Origin: Marinobacter sp. LV10R510-11A | GTDB taxonomy: Bacteria > Pseudomonadota > Gammaproteobacteria > Pseudomonadales > Oleiphilaceae | Assembly (NCBI RefSeq): GCF_900215155.1 | Contig: NZ_LT907980.1 | Span: 2,728,001 to 2,792,000 of the forward strand | Direction of reading: 5' to 3' | DNA: 64,000 bases | Notes under the pieces: generated by a model | Told to the model about the DNA's origin: nothing | Database searches by the model: none | The model's input: the letters and a program-made list of their open reading frames with translations, nothing else | In this document: in pieces, positions 26,403 to 36,267 of the stretch | Position numbering within the stretch: the stretch's first letter is position 1 | Layout of the letters: every line of letters starts with the position of its first letter | Translations under genes and position numbers: made by a program

Positions 26403-27659
26403 CTAAATCCCCATGCAGTTGGCGTAGTAGGTTGTGGTCGCAGGCCAGTCTGAGAAAATCCCGATCACACCCACTTCCTGAGCCAGCACGTCAATTACTG
26501 TGAACATGTCGCCATCATTGTTAATGACATCGTTGATGCTTTGATAATACCAGCCACCGCCGGTATTGAGCGGCCCGCTACGCTCCAATGACCAGCCAAT
26601 CAGGTCAAGGCCTGCAGCCTTGGCATTGATCGCGTACTCAGACGGTACGATCTTCTGATTGCCGTCCAGGGTCAGCATTTTCCAAATCGCTGGCGCCAAA
26701 ATGGGAACCCCTTGCTGGGCGAGCCCTTCCATGTACGCCATAGATACGTTGTCCGGGTCGTTCGCTTTTTCATCCAGAAATACGGCCTGGTTGCCAAATT
26801 CAGGCATCTGATTAACCCAGAAAATGACGTCATCCAGCAGGAACGACTGTGGCCATACATTCTCAGGGTTTACTCCGGCTTCAGCGTATTCACTGATCAT
26901 CTGCCGGGCGTAATCCTGTTGTGTGTAGTCTCCTTCAAAAGGCATATCTACCACCGGTGTTTTCAGTTCCGGGGTGAACTTGACGCCCAGCTCCTTGAGC
27001 AACTCGATACTTTCGCGATGACTCAGCAGCGTGCCTTCGGTGGCATACAGCTCCGTACGCCAATCGGCGGTGCCGCCAAGATACGCCTCGGGTGTGGTGG
27101 CATCCGGATTAGAGGCATCCATTTTCCCCCTAAGCGACTTGAACTCAGCCAGCGTAATGTCACTGGTGCGGCATTCGGCCTTGGCCGGTGTGGCGCCGTC
27201 CGAACTGGCGGGCTCAAAGGGCGTAGTGCATTTGGCGTTCAACTCCGGCACTGCCACGATGTTAGTGGTGGTATGCAGATCATTCTGGGCGTGGCGACAG
27301 ACCAATTCACGGTCTTTGGTGAAGGCGACGTCACACTCGATGATTCCGGCCCCCATTCTGGCAGCGGCCACATAGGATTCGCGGGTATGTTCAGGAAATT
27401 GCAACGGCGCGCCTCGGTGGGCGATGGAGAAATCCGTCCGAGCCAGGGGCTTTGACTCACAAGCCTGTAGCGTATTTTTCAGTTCGCCGTCATCCATATC
27501 ATTGACCAAAAAATAAGGCCTGGGGCCAAGCTGAACTAACGATTGGTCGTTTCCGGTAGGTGTCGCTTCGGGCGCACTGGCTTTGTCATCGCTGTCGTTG
27601 CAGCCGGATAACATAGCAAGAGAACCGATGAGCAGAGGCAGGATCAATGAGCGTTTCAT
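26403..27659 (-). CDS. Lipoprotein glycerophosphodiester phosphodiesterase (GlpQ-like)
   Basis: 418 residues. A lipoprotein signal ends in LSGC at residue 20, so the enzyme is probably outer-membrane or periplasmic. The GDPD catalytic motif is clear: [20 protein letters not shown], then [20 protein letters not shown] with the HR, E-x-D and second His residues. It should release sn-glycerol-3-phosphate from glycerophosphodiesters. It is the last gene of a minus-strand group with a DeoR regulator, a HAD phosphatase and a phosphonate-type ABC transporter. Confidence 0.9.
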   Translation of the reverse strand: MKRSLILPLLIGSLAMLSGCNDSDDKASAPEATPTGNDQSLVQLGPRPYFLVNDMDDGELKNTLQACESKPLARTDFSIAHRGAPLQFPEHTRESYVAAARMGAGIIECDVAFTKDRELVCRHAQNDLHTTTNIVAVPELNAKCTTPFEPASSDGATPAKAECRTSDITLAEFKSLRGKMDASNPDATTPEAYLGGTADWRTELYATEGTLLSHRESIELLKELGVKFTPELKTPVVDMPFEGDYTQQDYARQMISEYAEAGVNPENVWPQSFLLDDVIFWVNQMPEFGNQAVFLDEKANDPDNVSMAYMEGLAQQGVPILAPAIWKMLTLDGNQKIVPSEYAINAKAAGLDLIGWSLERSGPLNTGGGWYYQSINDVINNDGDMFTVIDVLAQEVGVIGIFSDWPATTTYYANCMGI

Positions 27660-27730
27660 GACAGGTTCCTTCTGTTTGTTGGTTTGGTAGCTCCCGACCT
27701 GACATTAGTCGGTGGCAGTGTAGTGGTCAA

Positions 27731-28558
27731 TTAATCCCGCACGGTACTGGTGCGGGCGTTAATAAGACGGGTGCGATCCAATGTGTATTCGTCACATTCG
27801 ATAATTTCTACCGAGCCCGGTAGGCCTACCCGTTGCTGATTGGGCATCACGTCCGTGTAGAAACGATCAACATACTTGAACGAAGCTACTTTGCAGTGTG
27901 AGTTCCGGTCCCACTTGCTTCGATCAGCCGCCAGTATGCGGGCCCGAGTGTTACAAATGATCGCTCGGCTGACTTCCGCCTCGCGAATTTCATGATCCAT
28001 CAAGCCGTGCTGCAGATCCATGCTGCCGGTACTGATGACGCCGAAGTCGGTGACGAAAGAATTAAAGAAATTGGTGACCTCTGGCCCCACTACATCATGG
28101 TCGTTATGCCGGTATTGTCCACCAGACACGATGACTTCGATGTTGGAGTTTCCTGAAAGCGCTGACGCCACATTGAAATTATTGGTTAAAATCTGAAGTG
28201 ACTTGTGATGAATCAGCGCTTGCGCCACCAGTGTAATGGTAGAGCCCACCCCAAGACTGACGGTGGCCCCTTCCGGAATGCCAGCTGCAATGCGCTTAGC
28301 GATCTGCTGTTTGGCCCACAAGTTGCGCACCTGGTTGTCGTCGTCAACAGGATGCACAGCAGCGCTGGTCGGTAAGCTCACGCCACCGTATCGACGGCGC
28401 AACAAACCCTGCTCACAAAGCTTATTGATGTCGCGACGAATGGTCTGAGTAGTGACGCCAAAGCGCCTCGCAATGTCTTCAACTTCGACATGCTTTTGCT
28501 CATGCACCCACTCTATAATACTTCGCTGCCGATCCGTGGCGTCCATCAGTTTAAGCAC
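27731..28558 (-). CDS. DeoR/GlpR-family transcriptional regulator
   Basis: 275 residues. The DeoR helix-turn-helix is RRFGVTTQTIRRDINKLCEQ, then GLLRRRYGGVSL; the sugar-phosphate-sensing domain has VSLGVGSTITLVAQAL and ILTNNFNVASAL. DeoR-family proteins sense phosphorylated sugars or polyols, here plausibly glycerol-3-phosphate. The likely operator is the GlpR-like palindrome at 33035-33050 upstream of phnD. Met5 (28546) is an alternative start. Confidence 0.9.
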   Translation of the reverse strand: MLKLMDATDRQRSIIEWVHEQKHVEVEDIARRFGVTTQTIRRDINKLCEQGLLRRRYGGVSLPTSAAVHPVDDDNQVRNLWAKQQIAKRIAAGIPEGATVSLGVGSTITLVAQALIHHKSLQILTNNFNVASALSGNSNIEVIVSGGQYRHNDHDVVGPEVTNFFNSFVTDFGVISTGSMDLQHGLMDHEIREAEVSRAIICNTRARILAADRSKWDRNSHCKVASFKYVDRFYTDVMPNQQRVGLPGSVEIIECDEYTLDRTRLINARTSTVRD

Positions 28559-28603
28559 ACTGTCAGTTACCCCATGTTGTTGCTATACGCAGCGGGTATA
28601 GGC

Positions 28604-29389
28604 CTAGCTCGAGCTCAACTTTGCGCGCTGTAACAGCCAAGCCTCTGCCATTTCAGCAAAACCCAACCCTGAATACTGGCTGGCAATAGCCGCCGGCCGA
28701 TCGGTCATCACCGGCAGATGCTTACGAATATTCGCCACACCGATACTCAGCGGGAAGTTGCGAAACATACACTCGTCATTGGGCGCATCGCCAATAAACA
28801 CAGAGCGCTGTTGCAATGCCTGCGGATCCAGGCCTAGTAAATCACGGCCTACCCGCATTGCCATGGTGGATTTATCGAAGTCCCCCAGCCAGATGTTGAT
28901 ATGAATCGAGCTTTCCCGAACATTGAATCCTTGCGCTTTAAGAGTGTCGTGAATCTTGGCCACCTGTTGCGGACTTAAAGACTCTTGCTGGTTATAATCC
29001 ACCGCCACATCCACATAGCGAAAGGCCTGGTCGCTGGCCAGCTTGGGTGCGAAGTCTAGTTTCAGTGCAGCAACAGCCGCCAATATGCGAGCCTGGTCTT
29101 CACGATGGGTCGTTTCATTATCCCAGTAGTGCCAACGAACGGTCATGGGGGCTGTGCGTTCTGCGTAAAAAGCGCCGCCTTCACCAATCACCGCTGTTAC
29201 CGGCCAGGTTCGAATGATCTGGTCACACCAGCCGGCGCAGCCTCCGGTTACCGGAATCACTTTGATGCCCGCGGCCGCCAAGCGACAAATCGCGAGATAG
29301 GTCTCTGGCAGCAGCTGCCCGCCCGTGGTCAGCGTATCGTCCACATCGGTGAACAGAATGTCCGCGCCACCAAACTCGAAATTATTCAA
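28604..29389 (-). CDS. HAD-superfamily phosphatase (class IIB type)
   Basis: 261 residues from the chosen Met, 26 codons inside the longest frame. HAD motif I is ILFTDVDDTLTTGG, motif II is VIPVTGG, and motif IV is SVFIGDAPNDECMF. The cap region and GDAPND ending resemble the mannosyl-3-phosphoglycerate / sucrose-phosphate phosphatase group. In this operon it would dephosphorylate an imported phosphate ester; the substrate is not shown. It starts 82 bases after phnE. The longer start at 29467 would overlap phnE and has no clear advantage. Confidence 0.82.
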   Translation of the reverse strand: MNNFEFGGADILFTDVDDTLTTGGQLLPETYLAICRLAAAGIKVIPVTGGCAGWCDQIIRTWPVTAVIGEGGAFYAERTAPMTVRWHYWDNETTHREDQARILAAVAALKLDFAPKLASDQAFRYVDVAVDYNQQESLSPQQVAKIHDTLKAQGFNVRESSIHINIWLGDFDKSTMAMRVGRDLLGLDPQALQQRSVFIGDAPNDECMFRNFPLSIGVANIRKHLPVMTDRPAAIASQYSGLGFAEMAEAWLLQRAKLSSS

Positions 29390-29470
29390 CATGTCGTCTG
29401 TATTCCAATTCACGGCAGGTATAGCAGGTATAGATGCCGCCCAAGAATTCGGGCGGCAAATCGCCAAGCG

Positions 29471-30280
29471 TCAAATGACTTTTTTGCGCAAAACACTGGT
29501 AACCGCTTCGCCCAGAATGACCAGAACGATGATGGCTAACAGGATTGTCGCGACGGTTTGCCAGGCAAATAGGTCGATTGACCCCTGCAGCAACACCCCG
29601 ATACCGCCAGCGCCCACCAGGCCCAAGACGGTGGATTCACGGATATTGATATCCCAGCGCAAAATAATGATGGCAAAAAATGCCGGCATTACCTGGGGTA
29701 CAATCGCGTAAAGCACAACCTTCATCTTACTGGCGCCCGTTGCCTGCATGGCTTCTACCGGGTTGCGATCGATTTCTTCAATAGCCTCACCCATCAGCTT
29801 GCCAATGAACCCAATGGATCGGAACATCACCGCCAGAATACCGGCCAGCACACCCGGACCAAAAATAGCCACGAACAGCAGCGCCCAGATGATGGTATTC
29901 ACCGAACGGCTGGAGACCAGGATAAACCGACCAAGCCATAACGTTGCCTTGTTTGGCGTGGTGTTCTGCGCCGCAATGTAGGAAACCGGTAAGGCGATGA
30001 ATATCGTGAGCATGGTGGACAGCGTGGCGATATGGACGGTCTCCAACATGGCATTGAAAATCGCATTCCACGCGCTGAACTCCGGTGGCCACATGCGTGA
30101 ACCCAGGCTTTGAATCTGATTGGGTGCGTCCCACACCCAAGGCCAGAAAATGTCTATGTCTTTCACCGCCCAGATAACCGCCACCAGGGTCACAAAATAG
30201 ATCCCGTAGCGAATCAACTGCTCTTTGCGGTCGTAGCGTGACCAGACGCGATCTGCCAGTTTTTCAGCGTGATCTACCAT
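29471..30280 (-). CDS. phnE: PhnE-type ABC transporter permease (second copy)
   Basis: 269 residues from ATG 30280, which follows GAGGAA and overlaps the previous gene's stop; a longer start at 30298 is possible. Six or so membrane helices and the EAA loop (AMQATGASKMKVVLYAIVPQ) identify a PhnE permease. It pairs with the upstream phnE as the two inner-membrane subunits of a phosphonate/phosphate-ester importer. Confidence 0.92.
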   Translation of the reverse strand: MVDHAEKLADRVWSRYDRKEQLIRYGIYFVTLVAVIWAVKDIDIFWPWVWDAPNQIQSLGSRMWPPEFSAWNAIFNAMLETVHIATLSTMLTIFIALPVSYIAAQNTTPNKATLWLGRFILVSSRSVNTIIWALLFVAIFGPGVLAGILAVMFRSIGFIGKLMGEAIEEIDRNPVEAMQATGASKMKVVLYAIVPQVMPAFFAIIILRWDINIRESTVLGLVGAGGIGVLLQGSIDLFAWQTVATILLAIIVLVILGEAVTSVLRKKVI

Positions 30281-31092
30281 ACTTTTTTCCTCACCCATCC
30301 GCTGAAGCCTTCACTGATCAAAATGATGCCAATAATCATCAGCAAAATGGCAAATGCGAAATCGTAATCGTAACGCCCAAATGCGTTCATCAGCGTGCCG
30401 CCGATACCACCTGCCCCTACAATACCGACCACCGCGGAAGCGCGCAGGTTGCTGTCTAGCTGGTACATAGATAGCCCTATTTGGCGTGGCATGATCTGCG
30501 GGAAAACTCCGTAGATCAGCACTTTGAAGTAGCCGGCTCCTGCCGATCGCATGGCTTCGACCTGCCCCCAGTCGATCTCTTCGATTTCCTCAGCCAACAA
30601 CTTGGCAACAAAACCGATGGAATACAGGGTCAGAGTTAGAATGCCCGCCAGCGGGCCAAACCCGACGGCTGCGACAAAGAGGATGGCCACGATAACGGGG
30701 TGAAAACTGCGGGATATAATAATGATGGTTCGTCCCAACAGATAAACAGGCAAGGGTGCCACATTTTTGGCGGCCATCACCGCGATGGGCAGCGACAGAC
30801 CAACACCCATCAGGGTCGCCAGAAAGGCAATCTGGAAACTTTCCTTGAACCCTGTCCATAACAGACTTCCACGCTCAAAACTTGGAGGAAAGGCGCCACC
30901 GAAAATTTTGGCGGCACGCGGCAACCCCTCGTAAACCCGCTGCCAATCGAAAGGCAAGGTTGAGAATGCCCAATACAGATACGTAAGGGCTATTGCGATC
31001 AAGCCATAGCGAACCCAAGGATTGGCAATGAAGGGGGGCTTTTTCCAGACCCTGCCTGACTTAACGTCGGCTGCGGTTCTGACACCTGTCAT
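30274..31092 (-). CDS. phnE: PhnE-type ABC transporter permease (first copy)
   Basis: 272 residues, hydrophobic, with the EAA-type loop AMRSAGAGYFKVLIYGVFPQ and the C-terminal pattern GIVGAGGIGGTLMNAFGRYD of PhnE. It overlaps phnC by 4 bases and the second phnE by a few bases, so the operon is tightly coupled. Confidence 0.93.
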   Translation of the reverse strand: MTGVRTAADVKSGRVWKKPPFIANPWVRYGLIAIALTYLYWAFSTLPFDWQRVYEGLPRAAKIFGGAFPPSFERGSLLWTGFKESFQIAFLATLMGVGLSLPIAVMAAKNVAPLPVYLLGRTIIIISRSFHPVIVAILFVAAVGFGPLAGILTLTLYSIGFVAKLLAEEIEEIDWGQVEAMRSAGAGYFKVLIYGVFPQIMPRQIGLSMYQLDSNLRASAVVGIVGAGGIGGTLMNAFGRYDYDFAFAILLMIIGIILISEGFSGWVRKKVW

Positions 31093-31892
31093 GCCGAAGC
31101 CTCCTGAACCTGGGATGCCTGTTTTCCTGGCTCACCGCCATCTTCTTCCGGCGATTCGATACCGCCGTATACGGCATCCAGAGCATCCTGATTGAAATCT
31201 TTGGGCGCACCGTCAAAAATCATTTGTCCATGACGCATGCCGACAATGCGATCGGTATACATCCGCGCCTGCGTTACGTTGTGAATATTGATCAACACCG
31301 GCAGCGACATTTCGCTCGCGAGGCTTTGTAACAGGCTCATGATCTGCTGAGAGGTTTTCGGGTCCAACGAAGCCGTTGGTTCATCAGCCAGCAAAATTTG
31401 CGGCTCTTGCATCAGTGCCCGCACAACCGCAACCCGCTGCCGCTCGCCACCAGATAGCTGGTCGGCCCGTTTATCGGCGTAGTGCGCAATACCCACACGC
31501 TCCATCAGATGAAAGGCACGGTCGATGTCAGTCTGCGGAAAGCGGCGAGTCAATGCTTGGAATAACGACACATAACCCAAGCGCCCGGAAAGGACATTTT
31601 CCATAACAGTCAAACGATCAATCAGGTTAAAGCCCTGAAAAATCATACCTATGCGTCGGCGAGAGTGGCGCAATGCGCTGCCGCGAAGATTGATCAGTTC
31701 CTGGCCGTTCAACTTGATCGAACCCGAGGTCGGCTCAACCAGCCGGTTGATGCAGCGCAACAGCGTACTTTTCCCAGCACCTGATGCGCCGACAATGGCA
31801 ACAACACTGCTGCCATCGACAGTGAGATTAAGGTCTTCGAGCACAGGGTCGTTATTGCCGTATCGCTTTACGAGGCTGGTAATTTCTAACAT
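31089..31892 (-). CDS. phnC: PhnC-type ABC transporter ATP-binding protein
   Basis: 267 residues. Walker A is GASGAGKST, the signature is LSGGERQRVAV and Walker B is ILLADEPTASLD, followed by the H-loop His in LINIHN. MIFQGFNLIDRLTVMENVL is characteristic of PhnC. It energises the two PhnE permeases. Confidence 0.95.
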   Translation of the reverse strand: MLEITSLVKRYGNNDPVLEDLNLTVDGSSVVAIVGASGAGKSTLLRCINRLVEPTSGSIKLNGQELINLRGSALRHSRRRIGMIFQGFNLIDRLTVMENVLSGRLGYVSLFQALTRRFPQTDIDRAFHLMERVGIAHYADKRADQLSGGERQRVAVVRALMQEPQILLADEPTASLDPKTSQQIMSLLQSLASEMSLPVLINIHNVTQARMYTDRIVGMRHGQMIFDGAPKDFNQDALDAVYGGIESPEEDGGEPGKQASQVQEASA

Positions 31893-31945
31893 ACAATTTA
31901 CTCCCGGTAGAGCCTCCGACGGGTCGTCAGAGGCTCTCTGTTTTC

Positions 31946-32938
31946 TTATTGAAAATTGTCGGGGGTGTACTGAACACCATTGGACGCCTGAATGGCGCGA
32001 ATGACCTTCCAGTTGTCTTTGTAATTGATTGGGACAAACGTTTCGACGCCTTCAAACTCTTCGCCCAACTCGGTGCCAGCAAATTTAAAGGTGTAAAAAG
32101 CCTCGCGGACTTTCTCGACCAGGTCAGGATGCAGGTTGTGCGCATAGTTGTAAGACGTAGTCGGGAAACGATCCGATTCCCAGACCAGCCGCACGTCATC
32201 TGTGTCGTACAGCCCACGAGCGGCCATACGCTCTACCACTTCTGACGCGACTGGAGCGGCATCGTAGTCGCGAGCGACCACACCGAGCATGGACTGATCA
32301 TGGCTACCGGAGAAGGAAATTTCATAGTCTTCTCCCGGCACGATTCCCATTTCCGGAAACAGCGCTCTGGGTGCCTGGTTACCCGAGTTGGACGTTGGTG
32401 ACGTGTGCGCGACACGCTTGCCCTTCAGATCCGTTATTTCATAAATATCCGAATCGCTGTGGGTATAAACCTGCAATGTATAACCAAACCGACCCGTGTC
32501 TGAACCCATCAGCGCAAAGGGAACCGCACCGGCGAGATTGACCGCGAAAGGCGTTGGGCCGGTGGAGAAGCCGGCAATATGCAAACGCCCACTGCGCATG
32601 GCTTCCACTTGCGCAGAGTTGGATTGTACGGCGAAGAAACGAACCTCTTTACCGGTGACCTCAGACAAGTGATCAATGAAGGGCTGCCAGATATCTGAAT
32701 AAATGGCGGGGTCTTCAACCGGCGTGTACGCAAAAATCAACGTATCGGGGTTGGTCCATTGTGATTCATCCGTGGGCAAGTCAGCGACCATGTCGCCGTT
32801 TGCGTCGCAGTACATGGCGTCAAGCGAGCCTCGTTCACAGTCGGCCAATGCTTGGCCACTGAAACCGAACAATAACGCTGAGGCCATTAAGGTTGCCGAT
32901 GGCAAAATGCTGGGAAATAACTTTTTGCGTAGGTTCAT
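31946..32938 (-). CDS. phnD: PhnD-type periplasmic binding protein
   Basis: 330 residues. A signal peptide ends at about residue 32 (SGQALA). The mature part has the PhnD family blocks IYSDIWQPFIDHLSEVTGKE, RFFAVQSNSAQVEAMRSGRL and the serine/threonine-rich phosphate-binding loop KRVAHTSPTSNSGNQAP. It should capture a phosphonate or phosphate ester. It is the first gene of the operon, 104 bases downstream of a DeoR/GlpR-type palindrome. Confidence 0.93.
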   Translation of the reverse strand: MNLRKKLFPSILPSATLMASALLFGFSGQALADCERGSLDAMYCDANGDMVADLPTDESQWTNPDTLIFAYTPVEDPAIYSDIWQPFIDHLSEVTGKEVRFFAVQSNSAQVEAMRSGRLHIAGFSTGPTPFAVNLAGAVPFALMGSDTGRFGYTLQVYTHSDSDIYEITDLKGKRVAHTSPTSNSGNQAPRALFPEMGIVPGEDYEISFSGSHDQSMLGVVARDYDAAPVASEVVERMAARGLYDTDDVRLVWESDRFPTTSYNYAHNLHPDLVEKVREAFYTFKFAGTELGEEFEGVETFVPINYKDNWKVIRAIQASNGVQYTPDNFQ

Positions 32939-32987
32939 TGCGATGCTCCATCTGGAAACGGTCCGTGCATGAGAACTCCATGCTTTG

Positions 32988-33050
32988 AATTGAACATCCT
33001 GAGAGGACCCGTTTCGCTAGGTTGTTGTTGTTAGATGTTCAATTGAACAT
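32988..33050. promoter_or_regulatory. GlpR/DeoR-type operator pair upstream of phnD
   Basis: ATGTTCAATTGAACAT (33035-33050) is a perfect 16-bp palindrome very like the GlpR consensus (ATGTTC...GAACAT). A second site sharing AATTGAACAT lies at 32988-32997, 47 bases nearer phnD. Two spaced sites of this sort are typical of DeoR-family repression by looping. Confidence 0.6.
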
Positions 33051-34272
33051 TGATAGTAGCAGTAAACCTTCACGAGGCAAGGTCACAAATCTCTGTAGAT
33101 TGACAAACACGCCCGACAGCGGCTCTCCCTCGGACGAAACTCCTGAGCAAAAACTTTGGGTGGAAGGCTATGCGGTCAAAGGCACCATTGACGATGGGCT
33201 GATATCTATTTGGTATCACGAGCCTGGAGCCATGGATCGCGGCTGGGAACAGATAGGTGAAACCGTTAGAACCAACCAAAATGGTGGCTTCCGCATCTCA
33301 GTGCCTGAAAACTATTCGGCTCAGGCGCTGAAAGTGGTTCTGCGATCAGATACCCAAACGCTCATCCGCTGTGATGCTCAGCCTGAATGCAAAACTCCGT
33401 CGGGGCCCAGTGTTGGCTTTGGGGAATGGTTTTGGCCGGGTAATAACCTGGTATTGAAATCGCTTGTGGACCCTTCAGACCAAAACCGGGCCGTCGTTTT
33501 AACACCACTGGTAACCTTGGCATTTGAAAAATTCCTCAAATCCCCAGATGGTGGCCTTTCCCGGTTCGTGGAGCTACTCGCAATACAGGAAGGGCGCTTT
33601 GGGCTGGACGCTGGGGCGCTATCCAAAAGGCCTATAGATCTCGCGGCGCCCGACTTGAGCGGTGCTCAAGCTTCGGATCTGAAGACCGCATTTTTAAATA
33701 TCGCCTTTCTGAGCCTGGTAGACGGCCAGCGCTGGGACACACTGGGTGATGTGCTTGAAACCGCCCGTGCGGTTTCTGATAAGAATGGAGTTTTACCGCT
33801 GAGCGGCGGGCACAACCTAGACCTGAGCGTTGAGTTGTTGACGCTGGCAGGGTTGCTACAGGCTGAACATTTACAGGCATTTTTAGAAGGTTCGGACATT
33901 AAAGATGGGACTCTGGCCGATGCGGTTACAGCCCTTGAAGAAACTCTGATCTCCACGGGACATACCACTGCACCTGAGCCAGAGCCAGAGCCAGTTTCGG
34001 GCACCGCCAAAATGAGCTGGACTGCACCTTCTACCCGCGTAAACGGTGAGAAGCTAGAGATGGGTGAGATTGACAAGTACACCGTTCGCTACGGTACCGA
34101 GCAAAACATTGAAGCAAGATCCCATGAAGCGATTGTGGAAGATGGTCAATTAATGGAATACGAAATCGCAGGGCTTGGAGAGGGCACCTGGTACTTCGCC
34201 ATAAAAACCATAGATACCAACGGCCTTGAGAGTGCTTGGTCAGTATCTGCAATCAAGACCATCACCAGGTAG
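33022..34272 (+). pseudogene. Surface/periplasmic protein with C-terminal fibronectin III domain, N-terminus missing
   Basis: The frame is open from a TTG at 33022, but has no ATG until about residue 70. The expected lipoprotein signal is absent, so the N-terminus seems lost. An N-terminal unit around KLWVEGYAVKGTIDDGLISI resembles the carboxypeptidase-regulatory-like repeats of Marinobacter-type lipoproteins. The last 90 residues (AKMSWTAPSTRVNG, EIDKYTVRYG, YFAIKTIDTNGLESAWS) form a fibronectin type III domain. An acidic linker (PEPEPEPV) joins them. The open start region also overlaps the operator pair. Confidence 0.6.
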
Positions 34273-34280
34273 ACCGAGGA

Positions 34281-35906
34281 TCAGACGTCCCGAAGCTCAC
34301 GTTTAAGAATTTTACCCACTGGATTTCTGGGGATAGCATCCACCAGTTTCATCTTCTCCGGAAGCTTATACGTGCTCATCCCATCCTCTTTCAGGAACTG
34401 GTTTATCTCTTCCAGGGTTGGAGGGTCATTCGGGTCTAAGGGGACAACGCATATGCAGACTTTTTCGCCCATCACTTCATCAGGCACCGGCACCACCGCA
34501 ACTTCCTTCACGCCAGGGAATCCAAGCACGGCGTTTTCAACCTCGGCGCTGGAGATGTTGAAACCTCCACGGATAACCATGTCTTTCTTTCGATCATAGA
34601 ACCCAATGTGGCTGTCATCTCTTACAATGAAGAGATCGCCGGTTCTAAAATAGCCATCCGCAGTGAAAGATCTCTCAGTAATATCGGGCCGCCCAAAATA
34701 GCCTGGGAAAACACTCGGGCTGCGGTAACAGAGTTCACCCACTTGGCCTGGCTCTGAGACCTCTTCATCGCTCCCGTTCAAGATTTTTATATCAACACCA
34801 TGGGCACCGCTTGGCCACTTGATATCGCCTTTCCCCCACCAGGGGAAATGATCAACCATTTTATCTACGTCTGGGACATCTAAAGCACCGGCAACAATGG
34901 CTGTACCTTCGTTCTGCCCCCAGATATTAATGACCTCGATATTCCAACGGCGTTTAAATTCACTAATAGACCAAGCAGAAGGAGGCGCTGAACCCGTGGC
35001 GATTGTGCGGATATTGGAGAGATCCATATCATCGACGTTAGGCAGCTTCAGCAGCATATTCAACATAGCTGGGACCAGCAGAGTGAAATTTATATCTTCA
35101 GTAATAAGCTGCTGAATAAGCACTTTCATATCAATCGGATGATGAAGAACAAACGCACCACCGCATTTAAGCCATGGAATAAGGCTTACGCCAACAGCTG
35201 TCATATTAACCAGAGGCGCCACACACAGCACTCGATCCCCATCCATTAACCCTGATGACTTTCGACTAAACGCCTGATCAATCAAAAACTTCCAGTTGTT
35301 ATGGCTAAGCGGGCATCCCTTAGGTTCCGACTCAGTGCCCGAAGTCCAGCACAGCGTGAAAATATCATTCCCCGAAATCTCTACGTCTACCTCGTTAACT
35401 GAGGTAGATCTAGCCATATCTGTCAGCTCTGGCAGATCCATACAATGCTCGAAACCTAAGCCCTGGGCCATCTCGCGGAAGTCGAAGCCATGGAAGCTTC
35501 CAGCTGAAACGTAAAATCGGGATTTTGTAAGCTCTTTAACATGGCCCAGATCTTTTCTGCGCCATTGCACAGGCAGCGCGGAGAGAACGCCTCCTGCCTT
35601 GCACGTGGCCAAATACAAAACAGCCAGCTCCCAAGTATTCGGGAGCTGGGCAACCAGCACATCGTCTTTTCCGAAACCCATGCTTGCTAGACCACTGGCA
35701 ACCGCATCAACAGCCGCTTTAGTCTCACCCCACGTTAGCCGGCACGCCGGGGTTCCAACAAGGTCTGGGCGGTTAGGAGGGTCTATAATTGCCTCCCTCT
35801 CGGGATGTGCTTCGCAGTTAGCAACAAAGAGATCCATGATTGTGGACTGATCCCAAAAGCCGCTATCAGTGTATTTTTTTATTAGTTTTTCACTATGCAA
35901 AATCAT
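34281..35906 (-). CDS. AMP-binding acyl-CoA ligase (cyclohexanecarboxylate/benzoate-like)
   Basis: 541 residues. The P-loop is TLCWTSGTESEPKGCPLSHN (slightly unusual GTES), then NIWGQNEGT, DGYFRTGDL and DRKKDMVIRGGFNISSAEVE, with the C-terminal lysine in NPVGKILKREL. The protein resembles cyclohexanecarboxylate-CoA ligases and other cyclic-acid ligases. It is convergent with the FN3 protein gene, nine bases apart. Confidence 0.9.
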   Translation of the reverse strand: MILHSEKLIKKYTDSGFWDQSTIMDLFVANCEAHPEREAIIDPPNRPDLVGTPACRLTWGETKAAVDAVASGLASMGFGKDDVLVAQLPNTWELAVLYLATCKAGGVLSALPVQWRRKDLGHVKELTKSRFYVSAGSFHGFDFREMAQGLGFEHCMDLPELTDMARSTSVNEVDVEISGNDIFTLCWTSGTESEPKGCPLSHNNWKFLIDQAFSRKSSGLMDGDRVLCVAPLVNMTAVGVSLIPWLKCGGAFVLHHPIDMKVLIQQLITEDINFTLLVPAMLNMLLKLPNVDDMDLSNIRTIATGSAPPSAWSISEFKRRWNIEVINIWGQNEGTAIVAGALDVPDVDKMVDHFPWWGKGDIKWPSGAHGVDIKILNGSDEEVSEPGQVGELCYRSPSVFPGYFGRPDITERSFTADGYFRTGDLFIVRDDSHIGFYDRKKDMVIRGGFNISSAEVENAVLGFPGVKEVAVVPVPDEVMGEKVCICVVPLDPNDPPTLEEINQFLKEDGMSTYKLPEKMKLVDAIPRNPVGKILKRELRDV

Positions 35907-36267
35907 TGAACATTCCCTTTAGTATTCGCTAGACGCCCTAAAAAATATTTTCCGATCAACAATAAATTGCACTCATTACACGCTTTCTAAGAAAAGACAG
36001 CAATGACAAAAAAACGCTAAAGTCTTGGCAATTCCATCCTAATAAAATTAATACCTGCCTTGACGCGAAGCGCTCGCCGGGCTAACTGAAAAACTTGAGT
36101 GCTGAGAAAGGAAGTCTAGGCGGCAAAAATAGACCGAAAGGAGTTCGGGCAAGTGACCGACACTGCCATCGAAACCGAAGCGGTTTAGCAGTTGTATAGC
36201 ATTTTAAATGCAGGAGGGTCGCCGCGACCCGATTAACGGGCCGCGACTTGGAACGGAAAGTCTATAA
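35907..36267. other. Gene-free stretch
   Basis: No gene recognised. GGGTCG-CCG-CGACCC at 36216-36230 is a compact hairpin without a T tail. The region is AT-richer next to the ligase start and likely holds its promoter. Confidence 0.3.

Noticed and set aside
36216..36230. GGGTCG/CGACCC hairpin as a terminator
   Set aside because: No T run follows on either strand, and it is over 30 bases from the nearest stop codon.
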